Below, one piece after another: positions 24,454-37,361 of a stretch of DNA of 64,000 nt. Below the pieces are notes generated by a model, which saw nothing but the letters and a program-made list of their open reading frames with translations, had not been told where the DNA came from and ran no database searches. This DNA comes from Scleromitrula shiraiana. Taxonomy: Eukaryota; Ascomycota; Leotiomycetes; Helotiales; Sclerotiniaceae. The position numbers and the translations under genes are program-made. How positions within the stretch are numbered: the first letter of the stretch is position 1; each line of letters begins with the position of its first letter. The DNA lies in the NCBI GenBank assembly GCA_028455995.1, contig JABELC010000007.1, positions 992,001-1,056,000 of the forward strand. The letters run 5' to 3'.

Positions 24454-27194
24454 TATATTCTCTCTTCTCGAATATATTTACCTAAACTTAAATAATAATC
24501 AAGAAATCATCAACGAAAAAACATTTGATTGAAATGATATGAATTATTCAAACAAGTAATTTATAATAACTTGAATAATCATTAATTAATTATTAAAAGA
24601 ATTTTTATAAAAAGAATATATGATTATATTTCAAAGTTATTACTACTAGTAATCAAGTTATATTCAAGTTATAAGTATATATTATTAATTATATATTAAT
24701 TATATATTAATTGTATATTGATTGTATATTAACTATATATTAATTATAGATTAATTATAGATTAATTATATAATTCAAGTTAATTATATTGATAAAAACA
24801 CTCTTAATTAAAAAGATAATAATATAGATTATTTATACACTAGTAGATTATCCATACTAGTACTAGTATTAATAATTATTAATTGATTATTACAAAGTTA
24901 TTTATAATAAAGAGTTGATATAATTATAATTATATATAAAAACTTTCAAAAACTTATTAATATTATATAATACTAGTAAATAAAGTTTAATTAAATAATT
25001 TTATTACTATAATGTTTATTATTAGAAAATTTTATTTCAATATTTTATATAAACTTAAAATATATTAAACTTCTTAATAAAGTTATTTTATTTTATTTCA
25101 TATGAATTTAAATAGTACTAGCATGATGATATATTATAAATTACAAATAATTATCAATATTAATCATGATTTATTAGTGAAATTCAAGTCGATTAATTTA
25201 ATTGAAATTTATACTATATCATGATATATATATGAATAATATAGTATTAAAAAAATTAAAATTAATAAAATTAACAAGATTAATACAATTAATCAGATTA
25301 ATAAAATTCATAGATCATGATTTTTCTTAATTAATAATACTAAGTCTTCAAGTTTATGAATCGACAATTAATTAATTACTAGTATAGAATTTTAAGTTAA
25401 TTAATTCAAAATGCCAGTGATAATTTTTATTAATATAAAAAACTTCAATACTAGTATATTAACTTGAAAACAATCTTAATTTAATAATTATAAAGAAATT
25501 TTTTTATTGATAAATATTAATAATAATTAATTTAATTGATACATCATCCAAAAAATTTCTATGCTTCTAATAGATAAAGATAGTCCTTATCTATTAATAA
25601 TTAACAAAAATAACTTTCATTAACAAAGAAAATACTGATTAAATAAACAAAGATCATTTATACAACTTGAAATTACTTACATCAATGATTATTAATTAGT
25701 CATTAATTAGTTATTAAGATGTATTTTATAATAAAAACATGAATTATAATTGTTCATAATAAATTTATTAATTATATATTAATAGTATATTAATTATAAT
25801 TATAAATAAAAGTTAATAAAAATATCTAAATAAATAGAATTTAGTAATGAAATGATTTTAACTTGAATGATATAATTTTTATAATTATATAATTAATTTT
25901 AAAGGTTTTATATAAATTTAAAATAATTTTATTAGATAGTCTTTTTAAAAAGAATCATTCTTTTTTAATTTATATCTTATATAACTTATATTATAGATAG
26001 TAATTATATTTTTTATTATTTATGAATAAAATTAATCAATTTAATTAAGATTTATATATATATTAATAATACATTGATAAATAATAAAGATCTTGAAGAT
26101 ATTAAGATTATTAAAGATATTCATAATATTAACTTCAAGTTGAATAATAATGATAAAATTGATAATTTGAAGATTAATAAAATTAATAATTAATAAAAAT
26201 AAAATATTATATAGAGTAAATTCTATTTGTTAATTGATAATAAATTACTAGTATATTTTTACTAATCAACAATCAATTAATAATTAATTAACAATATATC
26301 TTTGTTAATCAATAATGAATCGATTACAATTGAATATAATCAATTATAAAATCTAATTATTAACTTCAAGTTATATCGATTAATATAAAAAATTTTAATA
26401 TATATTAATATCATCTTTATTAATTATTGATTGATAAAGACTATCTTTATTTATTAAAAGTATAAATTTTTCTTCGATGATATTAATATATATTAAAATT
26501 TCTAATATTAATAAATTAAATCTTATACTACTACTAGTAATAATAATTACTAGTGATTATAATTAATTAATCATAATCGATTGATTATTAATCAATTATT
26601 AATCAATTAATAATTAATTGTTAATTAATAAGAATATATTAATAATTTATTATTAATTTACTATAAATTACTAATAATAAATAAAATTTATTCTATCACT
26701 AGTAATAATATATAATATTATATTTTTATTAATCATTAATCATACTATCAACTTTATTAACTTAACTTTATTAACTTCATCAACTTGAACTTGAACTTCA
26801 TTAATATCTTTAATACTTTTAATATCTATCAATATAATAATGTTGATGTATGATATATATATTACACTTTAATTAAATTGATTGATTTTATTGATAAATA
26901 ATAATTTCTTTTATAATTAATGATATTATATAATATTTAACTAAAAAAATAAGATTTTTTTCAAAAAAATCATATAATTATATTATTTTATATTATTATA
27001 TATAATTTTCAAGTTTATATATTTTAAATCATTAAAGTTCAAGTTTATATAAAGTTTTGAAATAAAATTATATAATAATAAAAATTATATTGTTAAAATT
27101 CAAGTTATTGAATTAAACTTTATTTATTTATACATTTTTTATACTAGTAATTTTTATGATTTCTAATTAATAATTATAATTACATTATTAGTAC

Positions 27195-27360
27195 GGATCG
27201 ACTGAGCACGGACTATACTCCACGTGTTAGTCAATGTCACATGACGCTAAAGGATTATATAACCCTTTATCTCGTACAATCTACTTTGAATCTACTAGTA
27301 TGAATAACTATTATATCAATACAAGAATTCTCCTTTTTACGTGATACGTTCCATCCCCCC
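27195..27360 (+). mobile_element. LTR-like fragment with TATA region
   Basis: A less AT-biased stretch reading CACGTGTTAGTCAATGTCAC, then GCTAAAGGATTATATAACCC, then ATATCAATACAAGAATTCTCC. The TATAAC block matches the reverse complement of the solo LTR at 22214 (ACTAAAGAATTATATAACCC), so this is probably an LTR in the opposite orientation. I could not fix its ends or a target duplication. Confidence 0.4.
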
Positions 27361-27720
27361 TCGAACGTATTCAACTTGAACATATATATTTTTATTGCAA
27401 AAAGTTTTTTAATAATTAATTCAAGTTAATAATCAGTCAATAACTATTCATATAAATAATTTATGTACTAGTAATTACCAGTGATCTTTATTTATTTGAG
27501 CAAATTTTTTTTCATCGACATCATCTAGTACTAGTAATATTCTGAGTATATAACTTAACTTGAATATAATTCTTTAAAATATAAAATATTAAAAAATAAT
27601 ACTTAAAAACATCTACTAGTAACTTGAAATATAAATATATAACAACTTAAACTAAAAAGATCTACTTACTACTAGTACTAGTAGTATAATATAAATAACT
27701 TGAAATTTTTTATTTTTCAT

Positions 27721-28560
27721 TAAATTTCTTTTCTTTAATGATTATTCAATTTTCATATCGATCTCCACTTTCCAACAAGTGAACCCTTTTACACTGTTAT
27801 AACAAACTTGAATAATAAAATTTCAAATTTGCTCAAGGACTTTATTAAGTTATCAATACATTTGTATTTGCTAGGATCATCAGTATGATCAGAGATTAAT
27901 GATCAATATTCCAGATACGAGATATCCACCCTGAATCTGTGCCGTTCTTTTTCTTCTGCAGTCGAGATTTCTTCGGATGGCGGAATTGGAGATAGCTTCA
28001 GACAGATGTTGCCAAGCAAAAGAGTTTCATCAAAGTTTTGGTGAAACTTCAAAAGTCCTTTATTTTTACTACTATTACTATACATCCCGTTGTAGATACT
28101 GTAAATACCGACGGGCAGGTAAAGAACACATCTTGGGTACTTCGAAAATGTCTGTTCTCATCCTTCCTACTACACTTGACAGACCGGAGCGTGGAACGTT
28201 TGTGAAGTGCCGATGTTAGTTAGATTTTAAAGGGCTGCTAACTCTTGTATTTCATCCCAATCTGACGAAGAATAACTGAGCGTTGTATAGCTATATTCCA
28301 AGTGACTTGAATCACCTTCTCGTCTTTGTGTCTCGTCTCGTTTGTCGTATATTAAGGGCCTCTTAAAATCCGAACTGCTCGTTCAAAACAATACCCTTGT
28401 TCTTCCAGCCTCAAACATAATCTAAAGATCAACTTTTTCGAGTCCAATGAGAATGTGAGAGACGCAAGGATTAAAGCGTTCAACAATTCATCACTGTCAT
28501 CCAATATAGGGTCAAGGACTCTGACACACCGCCTTTTCTCTACTAATATTCACATGATAA
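27721..28560. other. Normal-composition island without a supported gene
   Basis: About 0.8 kb of ordinary base composition separates two AT-rich blocks. Short open frames occur on both strands (for example 27977-28219 plus), but they contain low-complexity Tyr runs and no recognisable domain or splice pattern. It may be a remnant of single-copy DNA. Confidence 0.45.
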
Positions 28561-29280
28561 GAACAATGGATTCTAATCAATAAACTACTAGTATTTCAAA
28601 ATTGTATTAAGATTTTTTTAAAACATTAACGTAATAAACCTTGTATTAGTAAGATAACGAGAATTAAGTAAACTCGCAATAAAACCTCTTTTTATACTAA
28701 AGAGAAGAGATATTGCAATTCTTTTTAGTTAATACTACTAGTAGAGTCTCGGAGCTTTACTAACAATTTTCAAATTTTAATATCATAATGATTACTACTA
28801 GTAGTATATAGTATTAAATTTTATTATATATTATAAAAATAATAAAGTACTATCATCTAATTTATAAATGCTTAAATTACTTTGTTTTTTTATTACTAGT
28901 AATATTATATTGATTTTAAAGTATTTTCAAGAATATTAAACTTGCTAGTGTTCAAAGTTTTTATTTACTAGTAACTTGAATGATTAAATCAAGTTGAAAT
29001 TTTTAAATTTTACTTAAAAATTTAAAAATCAATAAAAAGTTTACTAGTAACTTTATAAATTCAACAAGTTTTTATGGATTTTTAAGTTGTAAAGAATTTA
29101 AAATCTTAATTTTATTTATATTAATCAAATGTATTTTTAAAATTGATTAATTTAATAGTTCAAGTTTGATAACTAAATAACTTCAAGTTTCAAGTTTGTA
29201 TAATTTTATACAAACAATCATATTATTCTAATAGTAATATATTAAGCTGATTCCATTTATTTTCAAATAAAATTCGAAGT
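28561..29280. other. Short AT-rich block
   Basis: AT-rich stretch with several ACTAGT and CTTGAA words and one TCTCGGAGC. It resembles the outer parts of the large block in word content. No element ends were recognised. Confidence 0.6.
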
Positions 29281-29746
29281 GCTAAAGCCCTCTAATAAAT
29301 TGAAGAATCCCAAGATTTATGTTACCCCGTATTTTATCCTTCTGGTAGCCTTCCTTGCATCTCGTCGCAACTCTCTTGAATTGTCACACTTTACCACGAT
29401 GTTCCCGACCCGCGGATAGTTTCGTATGTCCCGATTAGATCATACCGTTTCTCTTTGGTTCGATCTGAACTTACGAGTTACTCAAATGCGTCGATCCCTC
29501 TTTTTGAAGTCCATTCATTCATCCTCTAGTTCCCCTCATTCTTTCATATCTGAGTACGGTAGTTCGTCGTCGATTCTTGGAAGTTTCGATACTTGCATAC
29601 ATAGATACACCAATACTGGAACACATCTTCTAGGACCATCTCATCTTTGCATAAATTTTCTAACGAGGTTGAGTGGGAGACATTGAATCATCCAATCGAT
29701 AGGAAAGACAACCATCTATCCTCTATCGATCACTCGCATCACCACC

Positions 29747-31383
29747 ATGTCTTCCATACTAAGCAGCTCCGCATCCCCAACCTATCCCACCTCCATCCCC
29801 ACAGGCACTATCTCTGCACTCATCGGCCACCCCCCCAACACAACAAAAGACTACTACATAGTAAACTACCTTCTCCTCGCCTTCAACCAATCGACCTCCC
29901 CGCTCAAGGGGATATCGATCCCGCCATTCCGCCCCGCAAACTATGAATACACTCCCCGGGGTCCCTCGATTCTCATCGGCATGGCCGTCGCCACCGCCAT
30001 CATGCTGTTCATCACCATCCTCAGACTCCTAGTGCGACTTTTCGGTCGCGGGCTCGTCCTCGGTCTCGACGATCTGTTTATTATCCCCGGTGTGCTGCTC
30101 GCTATTACTTGGCCTATTCTTCAGATTCTGGGGGTTCTCTATGGAGGCGCGGGGAAACATATTTGGGATGTGACGTATGAGGAATATGGGATGTTTAAAC
30201 ACTATACGAATATAGCTAAAGTGATATTTTTTGTGGCTGTCGGAATGGTAAAGGTATCGATATGTTTTTTTAATCGGAGACTTACATCTATGACTTCTCG
30301 GACGTGGCTATGGTTTAATAATATTTTCCTCGTTCTCCTTACTATCTATATCCTCGTATCGCTATTTTGGAATATATTTTCCTGTTCGCCAGCATATGCG
30401 GGATGGGACGCGGTGAGAATTGGAAGAGAGGGAATTGCTCCGAAGTGTTTTCCTACAAGTATTCTGGGAACGATTCTAAGTACTATTCATGTGGTGATGG
30501 ATTTTGGTCTATTGGCTGTTCCGTTGATTGTGCTTTGGAAGGTGAAGATGGGGTGGAAGACGAGGGTTAGATTATATTTTGTTTTTAGTATTGGGATGAT
30601 GAGTGCAGTGGGGAGTATTTTGAGACAGATCGAACAGAGTCGGCTGAGTGGAGATGTTTTGTGTAAGTTTTCTCTCTTTGTGACTTTTTTATGGTCTTCG
30701 TTGTGGTTGAAATGAAATATGAAAGCAAGGGAAAAATTACTAATACTCTCCATCTAGACAATTTTAAAGCCCTAGCCGACTGGACACTAGTCGACCTCAC
30801 GCTAGGCGTAGTATCAGCCTCTCTCCCCGTCCTAAGCGCCATAATCCCGTCCCGCTGGAAATCCGTGCACTCATCATCCTACCACAAATCCCCCTCACAC
30901 GGGGGGTCACATCCGCTTTCCCGATTGGGTAGAAGGACGAGTATTAGCAGGAAGCGAAGACTCTCATCCGTGATGGGAGAAAGCGAGGAGAATATCGTAA
31001 GGACGGATGTTATTGAGCTGAGGTGGCAGAGTAAAGATGAGGTTGGGCGGGAGGAAAGAGAGGCGAGGGCGAGGGCGAAGAGTGAGGGGAATGAGGAGGG
31101 CAGCTCGGGGTTGAAGTTGAAGAGGAGTTCGAGTAGGACGAAGGGGGTGGGGACTTCGAGGTCGACGAGGAGCGAGGATGTTGGTGGGGGGTTGCATGAT
31201 AGAGGGGGGTTAAATGATAGAGGGGGGCTGAATGATAGAGGGGGGTTGGATGATAGAGGGGGGTTAGATGATAGAGGGGGTGCTGGTAGTGATGATCCGG
31301 GGAAGTGGAGGGGTGGAAATGCGAAGGGTGTTTCGAATGGGTATACAGTGGAGATTGGGAGAGAGAATTCACAAAGTGGGTAG
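29747..31383 (+). CDS. Fungal rhodopsin-domain seven-helix membrane protein
   Basis: Two exons, 29747-30662 and 30758-31383, with a 95-bp intron (GTAAGT; CTAATAC branch; CATCTAG) give 513 residues. An extracellular-type N-terminus with N-glycosylation sites is followed by seven hydrophobic segments at about 75-97, 108-132, 158-175, 187-210, 238-265, 277-293 and 312-336. Family landmarks are RLLVRLFGRGLVLGLDDLFI, CSPAYAGWD, KCFPTS and the segment Y-NFKALADWTLVDLTLGVVSA after the intron. This matches the fungal rhodopsin-domain (PTH11-related) integral membrane family, whose roles include surface sensing. The specific ligand is unknown. The cytoplasmic tail (from about 340) is basic and Ser-rich, ends with tandem DRGGLN repeats (about 452-480), and is probably disordered. 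The gene sits alone between two AT-rich blocks. Confidence 0.85.
31190..31280 (+). repeat. 18-bp coding minisatellite
   Basis: Five to six units of GATAGAGGGGGGTTNRAT encode DRGGL(N/D) in the tail of the rhodopsin-domain protein. The units are nearly identical and differ mostly at A/G positions, implying recent expansion that kept the frame. Confidence 0.9.
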
Positions 31384-33024
31384 AGAGGATTTCAATGTTA
31401 AGAAAGAGCTCATTATGGACGTTATGAAAACGTATGATGCAGTTGCCAGTGGGAAAATAAGAAGGGACTAGAAGATAGCGTTAAGGATTGAAAATTGGCT
31501 CTGGATAGCTACTTGTTACTTATATGGCACTATCAATGGTCTAGCGGTGCACGCGGTATATATATTCAAAAATGATTATGATTCATAACTACTAGTAGTA
31601 CTCGATTAAATTAAAATTAAAATTGAAATACACAGAATAAACAAATCACTTTAAAATATCCTAAATACATCTTCAAGTTTTTATCTTTACATCAACTTCA
31701 ATAGTACTAACTTCATCAATTCTAAATTATATTTCAGAGTTACTACTAGTAACTTGAAAAAATACCTTATAATAGAAATTACAAAAATCAAATCTATAAC
31801 TTCAAGTTGCAAAAACTTTATCAAAAAAATTCATAAATTTTAATTAATATTTAATATTCTATTAAAATAATTTTTAAATAAATTGTTTATATTTTAACAT
31901 TCATTACTACTACTAGTAGCGAAAAATTTTTAATTATTGATAATTAAATAAAGATTAATTTTTTGGTTATTATTATATAATTTTATTTTAAAATTGTGTA
32001 TAGATTTAAAATATATAAAAATCATTAATTACTAGTATCTAAAATATTTAATATAAAAGTTATATAAAATAACTTGAATATACTAGTAATATAATGTAAT
32101 TAGTACTACTACTAGTAGTAGTATAATTTTTTTTAAAAAAAATTATTTAGATATTCAAGCTACTATATATTACTAGTAGTAGTATTATAGATAATTATAT
32201 TTTTTATTATTTATTAATAATAAAATCAATTGATTTAGTAATTAAAGTTCATATATATATATTAATAATATATGATATTGATATTGATATTGATATTGAT
32301 GAAATTACTACTAGTAAAATATATTATATATAAAATAAATATTTGATAATTAATCAATTATTAATTATTAGTATAATATTTATATTAATTAACTACTATT
32401 AGTAATTATTAATATATCTTTCAAGTTCCTAGTATTATTAGTACTAGTATTACTAGTAATAATTTTAATTAATTTTAATTAACTGTTAATTGATCCGAGT
32501 CGTCACGATTAATAATTGATTATTAATTGATAAAGATTTATTATTGATTAATTATTAATTAATTATAGTTAACTTCAAGTTATTACTAGTATAAAACTTT
32601 TTGATATATATTATTACTCCTAGTAGTATTAAAGTAATCTTAATTAGTTCAAGTTATTCAAGTTATTAAATAAGAACTACAGTGACTTTTATTTCACTGG
32701 CAAGTTGATAAACACTTGGAAGATTTTTGATTAATAATATTAAAAGCTTTTAAAACTTGAAAAAAGTAAAAATAAAAAGAATTAATAATAATATAATATA
32801 AAAACTTATATAAGAATTTATTCAAATTCAAATTAAAAAAACACTAGCAATTTAAAGCTTAAAATAAAAAAAATAAAAAATACTACTAGTAGTCTGTATT
32901 ATTAGTACTACCAGTAATATATATAAATAACTTAAAATTTATTAAAAAATATATAAATTTATTCAATATTATTTGAATAATTTGATTATTTTACTAGTAA
33001 TATCGTATCATAATAAAATATCAA

Positions 33025-33278
<254 letters not shown>

Positions 33279-33306
33279 TATATATGATACTAGTAACTTG
33301 AAGTTA

Positions 33307-33996
33307 CTAGTAAATTAAAATTGAAGCACGCGCAAATTTATCGAATAATCTTAAAATCGACGATTTTGTACAAATCACTGTGATCTCTGCGCGACGAGTC
33401 ATTTGCGATAACGTAAATATATCACTTAATTATTAATAGAATTAATTAAGATTTTAAATATGAATTTTTTTTATATTTAAGTATTTGCTATTAATAATTA
33501 TAGATTAAATAATGATTTTAAAATGTATAATATTTAATTAAATATAAAATAAAAATCATCATGTTATTGATCATCTTACTAGTAACTTGAACTTGAACTT
33601 AAATAATATATTATAATTTCAATTTAATTTAAATTAAATAAATTATTATATTAAAAAATAAAGATATATTTAAATATGATATAAATTGAAAAGAAAAGCT
33701 TTTATTTAATATAAATATTCAATTTTAAAACTCAATATAATATTATTAAAGAATCAACTTCAAGTTGCCAGTGACTTGAAGTTAAAAGAATAGTATTATT
33801 TTGAACTCCGAGTCTTTAAAAACTTTAAAAATATTAAATAACTTGACTAAAATGATGTTAATTATACTATTTTAATTAAAGCAATATGGATCGATTTATT
33901 TATATTGATACAAAAGATGATTTATACAAAATCATCGATTTTAAGGATTTTTTGGTAATTTCAAGTTGCGTGTGTTTCAATTTTAATTTAATCGAG
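33307..33996. mobile_element. Long-TIR element, family E, copy E4
   Basis: Left end CTAGTAAATTAAAATTGAAG followed by CACGCGCAAATTTATCG and AAAATCGACGATTTTGTACA. Right end, reverse-complemented, CTCGATTAAATTAAAATTGA. TA precedes the left end (33305-33306). The left terminal CGG is converted to an ACTAGT-type sequence. Interior words TATTTGCTATTAATAATTA, AAATAATGATTTTAAAATG and CTTTTATTTAATATAAATATT match E2 and E3. At 690 bp it is shorter than those copies. Confidence 0.65.
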
Positions 33997-34555
33997 TGTT
34001 ACTAGTAATTTGAACTTAAATTCTTTTTTTTTATTCATTGACAATTTGAAGTATCTTTTATATATTTTCAATATATTACTAGTAGTAATTATATTTTCAA
34101 TATATTACTAGTAGTAATTATATTTTTAATATTAAAATCATTGATTACTAGTAACAAAATAAATATACTTTCAAGTTAATATAACTTGAATGATTTTTTG
34201 ATTTTAATTTACTAGTGAAAAGTTTTTACTAGTATTCAAAATTATTATTATAATTTACTAGAAATTTATTACTACTACTACTAGTAGTACTAGTAGTAGT
34301 ATCATATAACTTATTAAAAATCTACTATTAAAATTTAATAATATTATTTATTTTCAAAAAATATAAAAATATTTTATTAGATTTTAATATTTTAATATGT
34401 ATTATATATAATTTTATTAATATCAAAATTTACATATTTAAAATTGTATTATTAATTAAATTTTTAAATTTTTGAAAAATAATTTAATGAAATTTAAACA
34501 CAATTTTTAAGATTTTTCGATAATTTGCGCGTGCTTCAATTTTAATTTAACCGAG

Positions 34556-35050
34556 TGTGTATGAAAAATGCAATTAGATTAGATATGTAGGAGATTTTGC
34601 TCGACAAAACGAGACGCACTGAACGGCTACTACACTTTGATGGGCAAAGTGAAAGTAATCCATGGTTGTACATTACAATCTACCTTTCCGTTCCTCTGCC
34701 AAACAAAAAGTTTACATCAATCAAGATCACACACACATGCCAGAAGTCAAAAGTGATCGTTGGAAAATTCCTCGATTGTTTCATTTGAAATATTTGTACA
34801 AGGCATCCAAGCCAGTCATGTTTAACAAAACTCATATGTACCCAAACCCAATATTCATCCCATCTATAAAGTTCATGATTGGAAACACCAGGTTTCTTTC
34901 TCTATTTTCATTTTCCCTCCCACCAAAGCCCCACCGCCCAAAATCTGTCATTTCTCTAAAATCCCACCAAAGAAGCAGAAGAAGAAGTAAAAGAAGCAAA
35001 ATGATAAACATCAAAGAAGAAGAGAAGTATTTAAAACCACAAATTTGATC
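34556..35050. other. Intergenic downstream of the lysozyme-like gene
   Basis: Ordinary-composition spacer between the AT-rich block and the 3' end of the minus-strand secreted gene. A purine-rich run (AAGAAGCAGAAGAAGAAG) lies at about 34968-34990. No gene is supported. Confidence 0.5.
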
Positions 35051-36462
35051 TCAGATAAATCGGGATTTATGTTGGTGCATATGTTTTTCATATCGCCCCA
35101 TCACGGTCCTTGCAACACGTCGGACTTTAGATGCAGTAGCGTAAATATTGATGATGATCGATTGTCCAGGAGTGCATGCAGTTCCAGCACTCAATTGGAG
35201 TACAGGAGACCAAATACCACTTGCACATTGTTGGAATGAATTGCCATTGATGCAATTCCATTCGCCGGGTGTTTGGCAGGAAGTTCCGGCTTTATAAGTG
35301 GTGGAATTGGAAGATGAAGATATGCTGGTGGAGGAAGGGAGAGATGCCGAGGTGCGGGTACTTGTTGGAAGAGATGATGCGGTTGATGCTGCGGCTGAGG
35401 TTGGCATACTTGATGCTGAATATGCTGAAGTAGCAGGGGCCGAGTATGATGATTGTACGCTGGTGGCAGAGCTAGCAGCAACTGCAGAGCTTGACCTAGA
35501 AGGACCGGTACCTCCAGTTGAGTTACTAGCACCTGTGAGTGTACCAATGGTCTTTGGATCGCAAGCGCTAGGTCCCGAATGCCATCCAGTAAGTCTGTTT
35601 GCAATATCGCTAGCATAACAGTGAGTTGCAACACCACCACCAAGATTTCCTCCTGTGGCGATAGCTCCTGAGTTGTAAATTCGGGCAGCCTTGTAATACA
35701 TGGAAACGTCGGTGGTTCCTGCTTCTGCGAGACATTGTTTCAAACCATCTCCACTTGATGTACCGGCCGTTCCATCGGTCAACATTTGAACCATCTCGCT
35801 TTGAGAACATGGGTTTTGAACACTGCTACCGTTGTTGCAAGAGCCTGTCATTTGAAATTAGTTTTATATTCCGACGATGTTGAGATTGGAGCTTTCATAC
35901 CAGAGCCGTCATGAGATTGCATGAGACCAGGGTTCGGATGATCGGAAGCGGTAGTGGGAGCTCGAACGCAACCATTGGATTCTTGCATCATGATTGCTAG
36001 GATGTAGCGGCTATCAATGCCAGTAGATTCCGCGACCTGTTGAATAGCTGCCTTTAAGTCGCTGGTTTCATCATCTGAGTTGTTGGCCACTCCAAACTGA
36101 GTACAGGAATCATTTATGACGCCGGTGTTGTCTTCGAACCTTTTATCTGATTAGGAGATGTAGAAAGTAATTGTATATGGATTGAACTCACATAGTATCG
36201 AAGCTAGAAATCCAAGCACTTTGCGATGGCCATCCATCAGAGACATCACCATTGCCGCCATAAGCAGTGTAGGCATTTGCCGTGCTTCTTTTCGAGAAAC
36301 GAATGGAAGAACCCTCTTCGTTTGAGGGAAAGGGTGGGGCCGCGAATGGTGTACCAGAAATGAGAGTGGAAAAGCTGCCAGCAGCCAGAATCTATGACTA
36401 GTGAGCGAAAGTTCTACTTTCGAGGAAGAAAAGATAATACTTACCAGAGGAAGGACAAACAT
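35051..36462 (-). CDS. Secreted lysozyme/transglycosylase-like protein with C-terminal binding module
   Basis: Four exons (36445-36462, 36192-36391, 35901-36139, 35051-35844) with introns of 53, 52 and 56 bp join in frame to 416 residues. The first exon is only six codons. The junction restores a clean signal peptide, MFVLPLILAAGSFSTLISGTP. Residues about 60-245 form the catalytic-like region. WPSQSAWISSFDTMF is followed by DSRYILAIMMQESNGCVR with Glu126, then NPGLMQSHDGSGSC. ES..G and GLMQ are the signature of the lysozyme/soluble lytic transglycosylase (GH23-like) fold. A Ser/Ala/Thr-rich linker (about 255-335) leads to a Cys module, SCQTPGEWNC..GNSFQQCASGIWS (341-378), resembling chitin-binding modules. 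It is probably secreted and acts on peptidoglycan or chitin. The substrate is inference. Confidence 0.8.
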
Positions 36463-36999
36463 GTTGGACTCGTCAAGAGCGTCTTGCGTCTAGCAAATGA
36501 AGGAATGAAAGTTGGGCTACCGTTGGCGATTTTTCAAAAACATGATGGGCAATAATTCCTTATTTTATATCTATTCCCCCCCCCTCCCCCCTCCAAGGCT
36601 GAGCGCCCAATTAGGAATGTGGGTGGGCCCATTAAATCGCAGTGAAGACAGGCCGCCACAACCAACAACGTCAAGCCATGCCTACCGCCGCTTTAGAACC
36701 ATTTACGTACCAAGGTGTGGCTTCCATATTGCGAATTTTGGAAAGGTAGCCGCCCTACAGAGCTGTTCTAGATCCTGTCAGGGGCAGCGAATTAAAGGGA
36801 CAAAAGGACCAAAGGATCCACACACACATCACACAGCACTATTCTTTTGGAAATTTCACCGCCCAAATTTTGCCAAACTTTTTTTCTCCTTCTTGCCCCT
36901 CACTTTGTGTGTAGGAGAGTACAATATATTTTATTGGAAAAAATGTAACTATTGATGATCAACAGAGGGTTGATTTCTTTTTGGTTTTTATATTTGTGA
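36463..36999. other. Intergenic, promoter of the lysozyme-like gene
   Basis: Upstream region of the secreted gene, with a C-rich tract (about 36573-36592). No supported gene. Confidence 0.5.
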
Positions 37000-37009
37000 T
37001 TATTGAAAA

Positions 37010-37205
37010 TTTAAAAGACTTACCCTCAATAACTTCAGTATAATCATTGCCAAACAGGAGTAACCACACCATTCTCGGGACCCTGGCTTTGATAGGACAC
37101 AGCTATTTGGCCGTCCGTATTGTGCAAAATCTGCTTGTTCGGCGGCGAATGCAGGGACAATGTTACTAGGGGCTGCACCTCCGTACAAACAGACGCCGCC
37201 GCTAT
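37010..37205 (-). pseudogene. Possible isolated exon, unrecognised
   Basis: On the minus strand an open segment with coding-like codon use reads SGGVCLYGGAAPSNIVPAFA..., then SCVLSKPGSREWCGYSC. It is bounded by a possible acceptor (GATAG) on its upstream side near 37207 and a GTAAGT donor after LLR near 37020. No start, partner exon or family was recognised. It could be a relic of a gene or a chance frame. Confidence 0.25.
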
Positions 37206-37361
37206 CTCGTATCACCAACCATGTAGACCGTAGGATTAATAATGACAAGAAAGAATACAAAGGTAATTGGCCAAGTATCAGAAATCGCTCTCATCATTTG
37301 CGCGCCAAGTGATTCACAATTGGCCGCGCGCTCAATTTTTCCTCTTCGTCTCTTCCTCTCT

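Larger units (their letters stand above)
7846..27720. other. RIP-type AT-rich block
   Basis: Nearly 20 kb of extremely AT-rich DNA. The longest open frames (for example 11846-12091, 14173-14376, 17347-17682) are low-complexity Ile/Leu/Phe/Asn strings typical of chance frames in A/T, so no gene is called. Matched repeats inside the block differ mainly by C/T and G/A transitions, the mark of RIP in ascomycetes. Recognisable contents are listed separately. They are inverted-repeat elements at 7894-9568, 19805-20780 and 23488-24453, an LTR element at 12275-19769, solo LTRs at 10442, 22045 and 22214, and an LTR-like fragment near 27190. Mitochondrial origin is unlikely because no rRNA, tRNA or respiratory genes are recognisable. 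Confidence 0.85.

Noticed and set aside
7846..27720. Nuclear insert of mitochondrial DNA
   Set aside because: AT content fits, but no rRNA, tRNA or respiratory gene fragments are recognisable, and LTR/TIR structures explain much of the block.
7846..27720. Centromere
   Set aside because: AT-rich RIP blocks can be centromeric in such fungi, but genes lie close on both sides and nothing in sequence alone distinguishes it from an ordinary transposon block.
30487..31372. Minus-strand frames opposite the rhodopsin-domain gene
   Set aside because: They are shadows of the second exon and of the 18-bp repeat.
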